Source of the DNA: Tribonema minus
Lineage: Eukaryota; Sar; Xanthophyceae; Tribonematales; Tribonemataceae
Direction: 5' to 3'
Length of the DNA: 64,000 nt
Assembly (NCBI GenBank): GCA_017506865.1
Contig: JAFCMP010000187.1
Location: 33,673-97,672, forward strand
Shown: one piece after another, positions 22,001 through 29,400 of the stretch
Position numbering within the stretch: position 1 is the first letter of the stretch
Layout: the number at the start of each line of letters is the position of its first letter
Program-made: the position numbers and the translations under genes
Notes under the pieces: generated by a model
Told to the model about the DNA's origin: nothing
The model's database searches: none
The model's input: the letters and a program-made list of their open reading frames with translations, nothing else

Positions 22001-24876
22001 TGGGTGCTGTTATCACCAGCCTGCGTTACGTCTGACTCACCACGTTTCCCGGCTGGCTGGCGAGGCGACCTGGCAACGACCGGTTCCCTAAGGGAGAGTT
22101 GGTCAAACACCGTTGCCAGGTCATTACCTTCTTCTCGGAGGGAGAGCAAGCTGAACGTGACCGTCAGGTCATGCATCTGACTCACCAGCGGTGCGCAGGA
22201 AGTCCGGCCCAGCAGGGTCTGTGTTGCTGGCGCGTCGCTGGGCGCCGGCCGCATATGCAGTCGGCGTGACGTGCGGCAGGGTCCAAGCTTGGTACCCGTC
22301 GGCCAAGCGCAAAGCACCGTGACGCGTGCCCGATTGGGGGCAAGGGCCAGTGCACGTACCCTGCGCGCGAGTGCGCCAGCCGCCCCCAGCAGGCCTTGCC
22401 AGTGTGATCCCGTCGGGTCCCTGGGGCATTCGCTAGACTGAGCGCCCGCTGCGACAGCAGCTGCGGCACTGCCAGGTGTGCTGGGCACACGATCGTTGCT
22501 TGACATCGTTGCGCCGCTATCGCTAGCACGACTTTCGCCAGGCAGCACACCCATTGTGCTGCTCCGGGTCAGTCTCGGCAGCGGCGCATCTGCCACACCG
22601 TCCAACGTAGATGCATGGGCTTGCCTGGGGTCTACCCCCAGGTGCTCGCATCCGAGGAATTTGCGTATGGGACCACATTTGCTAGCGGCGGCGAGCAGCG
22701 CGGCTGTTGGCTTCAGGCTATTCCCCCCACCAACAGCTGCACCACCCGCTGCCGCCGCGCATGTCGTTGGTCGGGTGTGTATGTCAGCAATGTGATCATG
22801 GCCTGATGCACGGTCACAGCCTGACAGTGTGCATGCTGTCGCGGCGACCGGGCCTGCGAGGCAGTCGGCGCAGCGCCACACGTCGCACTGGTCCAGGGCC
22901 CCTAGATCACCAGATGGTGTCGTGGCGCTTGCTGCTGTGCGTCTGATGAAGAGGTTGCCGCACCCGTCGCAGACCTGCTCTAGGCCGCCGTATATTGGTC
23001 GGTGGTCTAGGAAAAGCTGAACATGCAGTTCTGCAAATTGCTTCCCTTTCCCTGTGTGGCGCGTGCGCTGGTGTGCACATGCGTGTGCCGCTGGGCAATT
23101 CTTTCCCGGGGCCCGAGGATTTGCTCGCACTATGAACTTGTCGCACATGCGGCAGTCCAGCCCCGGGATATTGACCTTCCGGTTGGCAGCGGGTGTCTTG
23201 GCGGGCGCCAAAACTGTCATAGCGGTGATGCCGGATATTGGGTGCCCGTTGCGACTGTTACCGTCAGAGGTGACGCTGCCGCCTGACAGAGAGGCGCCGC
23301 TGCCAGCTGGCTGCAAAGACCGGGACGTGATTCGTCTCTGGTGACCCGCCGGCCCAGGTTCGCCAACTTCCATCGGTACAGGCATGGTCACGGTGACCGG
23401 CTTTGCCAGCGCACCGCCAGACTGTGGCTCTGGACGGGTGACGCTGCCAGTGCTTTGGGCGCTGGCGCGGCGCCGACCCCGCCGGGGTGCAGCCGCCCCA
23501 CGTTCGCCGCCCGGTGCAGCAGCCGCTGCGGCCGCTGGTGCTGTTGTCACCATGTCTGCAGTACATGGGGTTTCCGCTGCGGTGACCTCCATCGGCTGAG
23601 GACCGGGATGCCACTGGGGAGAGGCGCCGCTGCTAGCTGGCTGCGAAGGCCGCGACGTGATCCGTCTCTGGTGACCCGCTGGCCCACTGGTAGGTTCGCC
23701 AACTTCCATCGGTACGGGCACGGTCGTGGTGACCGCCTTTGCCAGCGCACTCAGTTTGCCAGACGGCGACTCTGGGCGGTTGATGCTGCCAATGCTTCCG
23801 AGGCGTCCCAGGGGCGGCCCGGCGCTGGCGCCGCGACGCCGACCCCGCCGGGATGCAGCTGCCCCGCGTTGGCCATCTGATGCGGCAGCGCCTGCCGGCG
23901 GTTTTGGCACCATGTCTGCCGCACGTGGCGTTGCCGCCGCCGTTAAGTCGGAGGTAACCTTGCGACCGCATGCAGCGGCGGCTGTGACAGTCGTCCGTGG
24001 CTGTGCAACCACCGGGTTGGCCGGTGCGGGCCCCGCCGCTGGTGCGGCAGTGGCAGCCGTCACTAAAGGCGTTTTCCGCCGCGAACGTCGTTTTGGCATT
24101 GGCGTTGTCGCTACTGGTGAATCCGGCGGCAGTGTCGCCCGACGGCGTTTATTTGCCGCTGGTGGCGGTAGTACCACCAAGCTCAGTACAATCATCGCTG
24201 CTGGCGGCAGTGCCTCCCGTAAACTCGCCGCTTGAGACTCCGAGTCACTGGCAGGCTGATGCCGCGGGCGCTTCGTCTGTGAGCATCCCCTGTCACAGTG
24301 ATTAGCGGCACCTGGGCTAGACAGATGGCGGCGGCGCTTCTTGACGTGCGCGTGGCTGCCACTGCCCTGAGGCTCGTCCGAGTCGGCTGACGACAAGTGT
24401 AGTCTGCGCATGCTTCTGCACAGCTCTGCAACCTGACTGCACACTGGCACCTCTGGCATCGGCCGCGGTCTAGAGCTCTGGGCCATCAGCTGAGGTGGTG
24501 GCGGGCCGGGTATCGGTGGCGGGTCCGGTATCGGCGGCGGGCCCGGTATCGGCGGTGGGCCCGGTATCGGCGGCGGGCCCGGTATCGGCGGGGGGCCCGG
24601 TATCGGCGGCGGGCCCGGGATCGGCGGCGGGCCCGGGATCGGCGGCGGGCCCGGGATTGGCGGCGGGCCCGGGATCGGTGGCGGCGGCGGTATCACTAGG
24701 CGTACCCAACGGCCAACACCATGGCGGCGTCTGCGGCGTGTGTCAGATTGGCGTGCAGCTTTGACCTGCCACCACCACAAGCCAGTATTCAGCCCGTGGT
24801 TGCGCTGTTCCCGTTTGCGTTTCAGAGGTGACCCCTCCCCACGTGAGGCAGGGCTGGTAAGCCAGTGGAGAGCCAT
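16024..24876 (-). CDS. LINE-A polyprotein: OTU protease, reverse transcriptase, RLE
   Basis: ATG at 24876 (MALHWLTSP) begins 2950 residues with no stop until TAG at 16024. The frame is open upstream only because of the T tract. Rough order: PPPIPG repeats (65-125); basic, Ala/Pro-rich region; Cys/His cluster CRMCDKF...CPAAHACAHQRTRH (575-610) and CDGCG (634); OTU protease with GNGNCLIHT (about 1096-1105, catalytic Cys) and GHFELL (about 1286, His); CPLC finger (about 1339); RT with RRPIACSSVWRR (2010), QLDCENAFNS (2070, motif A Asp), CQQGDPLGPL (2130) and FLDD (2178, catalytic Asp pair); C-terminal CPWRC...HAISCPSQH (2724-2745) and RADTVID...IVLDTSV (2787-2812), read as a PD-(D/E)XK-type restriction-like endonuclease. 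No APE domain or RNase H was seen. The product should drive target-primed reverse transcription in the nucleus. Confidence 0.9.
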   Translation of the reverse strand: MALHWLTSPASRGEGSPLKRKREQRNHGLNTGLWWWQVKAARQSDTRRRRRHGVGRWVRLVIPPPPPIPGPPPIPGPPPIPGPPPIPGPPPIPGPPPIPGPPPIPGPPPIPGPPPIPDPPPIPGPPPPQLMAQSSRPRPMPEVPVCSQVAELCRSMRRLHLSSADSDEPQGSGSHAHVKKRRRHLSSPGAANHCDRGCSQTKRPRHQPASDSESQAASLREALPPAAMIVLSLVVLPPPAANKRRRATLPPDSPVATTPMPKRRSRRKTPLVTAATAAPAAGPAPANPVVAQPRTTVTAAAACGRKVTSDLTAAATPRAADMVPKPPAGAAASDGQRGAAASRRGRRRGASAGPPLGRLGSIGSINRPESPSGKLSALAKAVTTTVPVPMEVGEPTSGPAGHQRRITSRPSQPASSGASPQWHPGPQPMEVTAAETPCTADMVTTAPAAAAAAAPGGERGAAAPRRGRRRASAQSTGSVTRPEPQSGGALAKPVTVTMPVPMEVGEPGPAGHQRRITSRSLQPAGSGASLSGGSVTSDGNSRNGHPISGITAMTVLAPAKTPAANRKVNIPGLDCRMCDKFIVRANPRAPGKNCPAAHACAHQRTRHTGKGKQFAELHVQLFLDHRPIYGGLEQVCDGCGNLFIRRTAASATTPSGDLGALDQCDVWRCADCLAGPVAATACTLSGCDRASGHDHIADIHTRPTTCAAAAGGAAVGGGNSLKPTAALLAAASKCGPIRKFLGCEHLGVDPRQAHASTLDGVADAPLPRLTRSSTMGVLPGESRASDSGATMSSNDRVPSTPGSAAAAVAAGAQSSECPRDPTGSHWQGLLGAAGALARRVRALALAPNRARVTVLCAWPTGTKLGPCRTSRRLHMRPAPSDAPATQTLLGRTSCAPLVSQMHDLTVTFSLLSLREEGNDLATVFDQLSLREPVVARSPRQPAGKRGESDVTQAGDNSTHATMTETAPVTAMVASGKRSRRRGKHRRRTQERQAQCDNSRAPLAPATTPPRGGASAPSAPISGPAKVTTVTVATRIPSTVCHTVTVEEQQDALAKATNYGFSTWHTGLQALHKQALGENTATLARGGELRPVSNVGNGNCLIHTALHGIDSVAVEHGLPAPALVIAMREALLDGMVAYVTQGAGKQGASMSSMRQLTAHAAAQPACTREQFDTYGTRARCLAIEYGTNETDSADSGHTLLLQRLQEEGVWGRPLGLSVWAIVAAVYAVSVTVWQAEPQATGSTQKSTGLVLAQLMGLPAVFAPATPAQPDCHLDVLWTPPGLYTNVGHFELLVAPAAAPPLPTTMTASATTQANSTHITAPSRTQPRTALQLPQQPEPLRCPLCTLAFWQLGQKEDSKQRGKLSAASRMAPVVAHFNGGSCTRSMLNPEASTSHCQQNLAAAYAKGIRQQVDHDPSGDRAPSGSSTCNTGAHHAKRVQEMSTMYGCTAEDFLRAVRKLSACTGACGLVHMSASAGQRQCALTSPCHTCRRNGSAPTRARPAVPPGQSEGGGAGSDGAAAAAGAAAATPPKPPAVPASGAANSKSSKKRPAATATGAQRRRRTAAAAAPPGSAGSRTQSNSLRLQDSSPPHGTAVGWADMDLDPPDDAASPPPPTTTTSGRPSKPQSRASLAWDLSTPSVVHALDQTNEADLLLLRFTTTANPFRTQLQCTQWARLVEHATRLLADATDSAREAARVRLHHGAGAFAHQVSQTLVQRGYRLLHLLAAMAFGRQPEGTGMPPAARLAALLSGDFAELLRKTLSAAAALRAPKPNNAATASAQTNFDADWTEADSRQQTACAALSGKRRGVGLAAARLEAREACAPADEVTAQVLAAKHPETGTRPGVVDTPMEQVRGLVRDARRHCLHGAGVATTAGPAGSGSPVFESGQAHDRSDRPEDAASAAGRRLEVEATDILSTLSAAGAGKAGGLDGLRYEHLLMAAGPGAPVKAATRPVGSASPGLAGDSESDVMEPAFAHHLAKVFTTLLVEPELLPEQSQRLLRAAALSGIGQKRRPIACSSVWRRLLGSTAARGVKGKISGLLASMSQFGVGYRSGVEHVAACARVWHELYGTTIQLDCENAFNSVDRAAIVRGLMLFCPELLPHFESVYCGDTAPEMRVEVNGEARIICSHLGCQQGDPLGPLYFAVAAAFLLFYPDGVSATPGSMPAYGHSTAEPPAPHCAFLDDLNVLQAAYFDDAAAAGVAEVIRRLAAGGLRVRPDKSLAIAMRGTVFDEAARARLRALDIPFVDATMPESSQGFTSVGVPVGHPAYVHAAMSKHLVDAGTWRLSWQLAGMARHHLQAAQFILRRSLTKRMGFLARVVDTALSETWLHAFDGFCAWTLERMLHLHGCATAAVMKSHLLAACTAGDNEVASSGSVLVLPRLGPPELTDIAVPLRASRLPERRGGLGMPLLGLLAPAAYTAQACTTLRPAIIHATVAAGALRLGTDEHGAVTWFAQHSCAIREDQGLPPIIEAVRRSTRALTADGGEKSRTAVAEQLPASLLRWAADTTAAASTLPTAVQAIYAATAVTETGTTEPAPHTHGIVPGAEAAAAAATVPGPQAAAAAASSTPAKTQTSAEESSCSGGQEDDDDDWEAYADEICRKVVPRRRRGHFTHGLQAGLSNVLRRQYEDCLVEDLEAASAGAVGKPTQATLIGDLRDTSRRRQQASARVLAQLRSQRASGAMAWMSVPPAANDRPGAAPMSSMAAATMIMVAIFIDGWGIQGEVCPWRCSDVSPTSTHAISCPSQHIRGHNATHTAQKRCLQRILRQHHVSIVRNEDASVFKVPGYRADTVIDPGCLHFSSAYRNKGIVLDTSVRAPTASSYLTGKTNASNTDGYAAGVGEDAKVKHHTGTLTSSWAFVPFVQESYGRLGKQTSLFVKELAMHSALCSGGGKADVLRKAGLAKRQIHIELSISLARELAERVMAYTRGARMLGCVAAPVSKLLGHSAD
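24506..24690 (-). repeat. 18 bp repeat coding PPPIPG, 10 units
   Basis: Ten 18 bp units encode PPPIPG (one PPPIPD) near the LINE-A N-terminus. Copy 2 has 11 units at about 53950-54150, so the array varies in length between two otherwise nearly identical elements. A poly-proline, flexible segment is expected. Confidence 0.85.
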
Positions 24877-24905
24877 AGCTTTGAAAGGCGACTTTGAGGC
24901 GCGAG

Positions 24906-24997
24906 AAAAAAAAAAAAAAAAAAAAAAAAGAGCCCAGGCTCGGTCTCGAATGCGCGGCTGCCAACCGCGAATACTCCCCTGCACAACTATACCACTT
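24906..24997 (-). other. tRNA-like / Pol III-like module with T tract in LINE-A leader
   Basis: On the element sense strand an A-box-like tggtatagttgtgcagg (24995-24979) is followed by cgcggttggcagccgcg (24969-24953). That is a perfect 5 bp stem with a 7-base loop, placed like an anticodon arm, with T33, GGC and A37. Next come a B-box-like cattcgagacc, a gagcctgggctc hairpin and 24 T (24929-24906). Copy 2 keeps the arrangement at 53634-53723. The acceptor and T stems do not pair well, so this is not a functional tRNA; it may be a Pol III promoter and terminator or a captured SINE-like piece. Confidence 0.5.
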
Positions 24998-25239
24998 TCA
25001 GTTCAAGATCCCGTCCTGCTCTGGTGTATCTGTTGAGGTGCTTCTCCCGCCGTCGTGAAACGAGCGGTGGTGGAACGAGTCGGTGTGCTCAAGCTCTCTG
25101 CCTCTGACCAACACAAGGCAGCTGGGCTGAATGCAATGCTGTGCAATTCGTGTCCTTGCCGCTGCAGTGTCGTGGTCCTGTCGTGTCTGTGCGTGTGCTG
25201 AATGCAGTCAGTCTCTGCCAGGCGAGGTCCCTTGTGCGG

Positions 25240-25244
25240 TGTAC
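25240..25244. repeat. 5 bp target-site duplication, LINE-A copy 1 (5' side)
   Basis: tgtac, matching 15941-15945. On the minus strand it is the end of the cagtac(a) codons of WTDGCAKQY. Confidence 0.6.
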
Positions 25245-25492
25245 TGCTTAGCGCACCCATCAGTCCACATGATGATGCGCGTGAGAGGAGCCGGCAGGAA
25301 CTGCTGCGTATCTGTGTGGATCACGCCTTGCTGCCACACACCGTTACAACCATACAATATCCCTCCGCTGACCGCTGCTGGTGATGCCTTCCACCAACAA
25401 CCGTGGTCGCCGCTGCTGCAGTCAAACAGTGCCACCATATTGACAGGAATCGTAAAGACTTCTGTCTGCAAGCTTTTTAGCGTTCGAAGCAT
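25240..25492 (-). pseudogene. 5' part of a transposase-like gene split by LINE-A
   Basis: The minus-strand frame ends, at the LINE-A border, in LTRIIMWTDGCAKQY, preceded by GGILYGCNGVWQQGVIHTD and FLPAPL. WTDGC is probably a catalytic-core strand of the transposase-like family; the Asp is a candidate acidic residue, which is an inference. The reading continues on the other side of the retrotransposon as KGKRNF. Upstream exons beyond about 25430 are not resolved; an ORF start at 25492 (MLRTLKSLQTEVF) is only the frame limit. A ~60 bp relative of this exon lies at 35735-35794. Confidence 0.6.
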
Positions 25493-26079
25493 GTTTGGTC
25501 AGTATGGAAAGCTCTCACGTGTTCGGTAGGCCAGCTCCAGCCGTAGTCCAAAACACGAAGGTCCAGCAGCTAGTGACAGCGTCCTTGAATGCGCAGAAGT
25601 GCAGGTCGAGCGGCTTTTGAACCATCCGTGCGGCGACACGAAGGCTCCAGGTTGTTCAGCACGAGGTATCCACAGTGTTCTCCTTTCCTCACCTACGAGC
25701 AGTAGCGTAGTAGCAGGCGGATCGCGGGTCAGGAGGTTTAGCCTCCGAGTTCAATAAGTTTTTACGATTTGCCATCTTGTTGTAGACTCTTATACGTGTT
25801 CTTCATTCTACCTTATTTTATACAGGGCACTGATATGTGCTCCCCTGCATATGTGTGGATCATATTCCGTGATCCAATCGTGTGGCTGACCGTTGCCTCC
25901 ATGTCGGTTACGTTCGTTTCGTTTCGTTCCGGTCCTTCTACTTCAACATCCTGCCCTGACCTCAACTTGAACTTCAACTTCAAGTTGAAGTTACAAAAAT
26001 GAGTTGTACGCATGGTCAGATCACCTCAAAGTGGGGTGAAAAGTCCCATTTGCATTTGCAGGGAGGTACCCCGTACTCA
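25493..26079. other. Intergenic; small palindrome
   Basis: No gene recognised. It contains a perfect 11 bp-stem palindrome with a one-base loop (25970-25992, aacttcaactt c aagttgaagtt) directly before the third copy of the Gly/Ala-exon module. Confidence 0.5.
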
Positions 26080-26430
26080 TAGCTTGTTTTAAGCAGAGTC
26101 ATCAAGGTTTGTTGTGTTGCTTGCAAGCTCTTGTTGCACATACACACCGTGCCCTTAAATTGCTTATCCATGCCCTGCCTGCTCCTTTCGCCTCTTGCCT
26201 TGTCCGTCTTCTCCTCAGGTGCTGCACAAGCCGGAGTTGGCGCTGGCAGTGGCGCTGGCGGTGCCTCGGCTGCAGGTGAGATGGTTGTTGTATGCATTGC
26301 ATATGTTCTTGTGTTTCTCTGCACAGGTAGCATTATGGAGCAGTGACTGTCACCTGTACCCTGGAGGCCTTGTTTTGTGGGCAGCGCAATTTCACAGGGG
26401 CGCAGCATAGTGCCGTCTGGGAAAGCACTC
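26080..26430 (+). repeat. Gly/Ala-exon module, copy 3
   Basis: The third copy is shorter and matches copies 1 and 2 from the tcatcaaggtttg landmark onward. Its 57 bp phase 1-1 exon (26219-26275) encodes AAQAGVGAGSGAGGASAA between ctcctcag and GTGAGA. The following acceptor (tttcacag, 26397) leads in phase 1 into an exon that looks fully coding here. Confidence 0.7.
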
Positions 26431-29400
26431 GGCAGGTGCTGGTCCATGAGGGGTTATGGGATGTTGAGACGATCAGGGCTCAGGCTTACAAGGACCTGCA
26501 CCGCATCGGCCTAAATGCGGGTCAAATATATGCGGTGCGGCTTTCGGAGGTGATTCCATGCACCAAGTCACATTTTTTAATGCCAGTTTGACGCCTGTAT
26601 CAGTTGTACTGTACAAGTTATGAGTTGGCAGGCTTCGTACGGTGCCACGGTGTCAATCGTGACAAAAGGTAGTGTCATTTACTGTATACAGCATCAACGC
26701 ACACCACCTGACGGCATACAGGCAGGTTGTCTGCATTCTGGTAACCTTCACACAGGCGACATTATAGCGCCATGATGATTGCCATTGCATGGCTTTTGCG
26801 CTTAGCGAATCGGTGGCTCAGTGATATTCCCCAGTGCACAGTTGGCCACTACATCGGTCATCAATTGCGCGATGCCATGCCGTGTATGGTGCTTGTGGGA
26901 TTGTTGCAACCAACTGGTGTTCGTCACAGCAGCACTGCACGCCGTGGCATTGACTGATGCATGTCCTTGACTGCTTTGCGCCGTGCAAGGTGGACCGGAC
27001 GAGATTGTTCAACCGTCACTGCTTGCCATTTGTCACCACATTGCAGGTCCTGTGCGGCCTGTCCGACCCGCTGACAAGTCTACGACTGCTTGCATCAACC
27101 TGCTGGGGCCCCCCATTGTGTCCCTGCCGAGTGTGGACGACCTGCCACAGCAGTTACGGATGCCGCTTCCTGTCAAGCTGCCGCTGTTGCCAGAAGCAAT
27201 GCAGGAACTGACTGCTCTTGTCAGGGACCCAGGCATCATAGGAGGCTTCAAAGAGGATGACGGCTCGGCCGCGGAGCTTGCATATGTGCTGTCCGGGGCA
27301 GTGACTGCCAAACTCTTCGCTCGGTGGGAGCAGGAGCCCTCGGTAGCGCAAGCTGTGAATCAGTGCATCGTTAAAATCGTCATGACGGTGGATGATTTAC
27401 TGCCGTTTGAGGACAGGCTGGGCCTTGTCTTCTCACGAGACCGCGGCGATTCAGGTGCGTCCGTCAGTATCAGCCGCAAGCAGAGATCACTTACTTCAGA
27501 AATTCCTAAATACGTGCACGCTCGTCAACACCGAGCGGTGCGGCAGCGCCATGCGCATGGTGTGGGTGGTGGCCTGGCTTATGTTTGCTTTGAGAGTAGC
27601 ATGCAGCTGCAGCAGCAGCAGTGTTACCGCCTGGCAGGTCAGGCGTGGAGAGCGAACTGCTGGTGCAGCAGCAGTCGCAGACATGAACGGCTGCAGCTGG
27701 TCAGAGATGGCCAAGAAGGCAGGCTGCACAGAGGGAGAGGTGAGGCAACAGCCCTGTGCGTGCCTTGGAGGCAGGAGCTGGAGGAGGCAGGCGCAGCAGC
27801 TGGTATGCAGCAGTTTTCACAGGGGTTGGACGTAGCTAGTGAGTTTGTGATTCGCAGGGATTACTTGGGGTTGGGATGCAACTCGCATCAGGGCACACTG
27901 TAGATCGTTTGCTTGTTGGCGCAAGAAAGAGAACGCGGCCAAGTGCGGTAGCGGCGCACATTAGATCCGCGAATCGAGAGCCGGGCAGCCCAAAATTATT
28001 ACTACTCCGGCTCAGTTTATTGGGCCCCGAACTTTCAGCGAGTGATTGCGACATCAGAATGCGCTCAAGCATGCAAACGCCATCAAGCAAAATGGTAGAG
28101 CACCCCATAAATATACTACACATCAAGTGGCGGACTTCAAATATACGTTTAGTGCTTCAACATTGAAGGATTTCTAACTTCAAGTGTAATATCGGCCGAT
28201 CTTCTCAGCGACTTCTTGTTGAAGCCGCAAATGCCATCGGATTCGGCTGTGGCCTTATGAAAACTGCGGCCTTTCGGCGTCAGCTACTAAGAGATGGTAA
28301 CATCGGCAACGATAGGTATGGCTTATATTGTGCGCCGCTGTGTTTGTCTCCCACCCTTGTGGTGATACCTGGGGCGAGGGCCTGTATTGGCTCGCCCGGT
28401 CCATATTTCTTCGGACGAGTTCTTGAGATGATCGGCTTGTTCGTGCCTAATACGATATCTAAAGTACATCGTAGATGACGTCTTCAGCGCGCTGGCGTGT
28501 TAGTCAAAAAACCCTTTTTCCCATCGACCACATCGCTCAACAGCAAGCATGCATGATGAATTGTTATCAGCGCGGCGATGCGCGCTCAAAACGCTTAGGC
28601 GTCTCTTTCTGCATTTAGAAAGAACAGAACGGGATAGTAGAAATGTTCAGCCTCCCGGCCTGCGCTTGCGCTTTTACTGTACCAAGAAAAAGTGTAACAA
28701 ACCTCAGGGTTAGGGTTAGGGTTACCTAACCCTGAAAAAACCCTCGCGGGTTACGCTTCTACAACTCGCGATTTGATGCTGATCCGGTCTCCACTGCAAA
28801 CGACAGCGTAAACATTCAAGCATCAATGGAAGTGGCACCAAACTGCCCAGATCACCTGCAAATGAGTGGAATTAGCTTTTTGCCGCCTCTTCGTTATTTT
28901 GTTGATGTTTTGCTGGCGTCATGAACCCTTACCCGCATGCATACGACACTGCACAAAATGCACCGGCATGAAACCGTCAGACTTCTGAACACAATCCATA
29001 CAATAGCTGGCCGTCTGTCATTACCTTGCATGTCAGCACCATGTATGCCTCTTCAGTATATGAAAAAGCTACGTCAACCGCAAAACACTTTGTACGATAC
29101 CATTGCAACATCAAAGGCATTTGAAGCACAACGATGTATTCACCATGTGCAATTGATCATGTACGTTATATGCCCACATTCTGCTGCGTTGTTACCTCTG
29201 CAGAGTCCAGTATGACCAATGTGTCTGCAAACGGCAGGAGCCTACGCCCAGATGGGGCATTCTTCTTGAAGGGCAACAGGATGGGGGCTAAGTTGGAGGA
29301 GAAGGACAGCACTTACCCGATCTCACAGCCACTGCGTGAACTTGGAGAGAAGACGGCAGTATGGTCGCCTCTATACTATGGGAGCCTGCCATACCTGTTG

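Larger units (their letters stand above)
15946..25239 (-). mobile_element. LINE-A copy 1: full-length OTU/RT/RLE non-LTR retrotransposon
   Basis: A 9.29 kb element with no LTRs and no poly(A) tail. Its borders come from comparison with copy 2 (53390-62684): both begin ccgcacaaggg and end aaatacaagtc(c)catac. It has a ~360 bp 5' leader with a tRNA-like module and a 24-base T tract on the sense strand, one giant ORF and a ~80 bp 3' end. It lies inside a transposase-like gene with a 5 bp target duplication. The intact frame and close match to copy 2 suggest a recent insertion. By domain content it belongs with the restriction-like-endonuclease LINEs (the R2, NeSL and Dualen groups are known relatives in type); I do not assign a clade. 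Confidence 0.9.

Noticed and set aside
24495..24764. Plus-strand ORF rich in AGPVSAAGP repeats opposite the LINE-A head
   Set aside because: It is the antisense shadow of the 18 bp PPPIPG array; periodic repeats keep other frames open. The sense frame has the RT domains.
24953..24969. A true tRNA-Ala gene (anticodon GGC) in the LINE-A leader
   Set aside because: Only the anticodon-like arm pairs well; acceptor and T stems do not form, and the loop is altered in copy 2. Kept as tRNA-like only.
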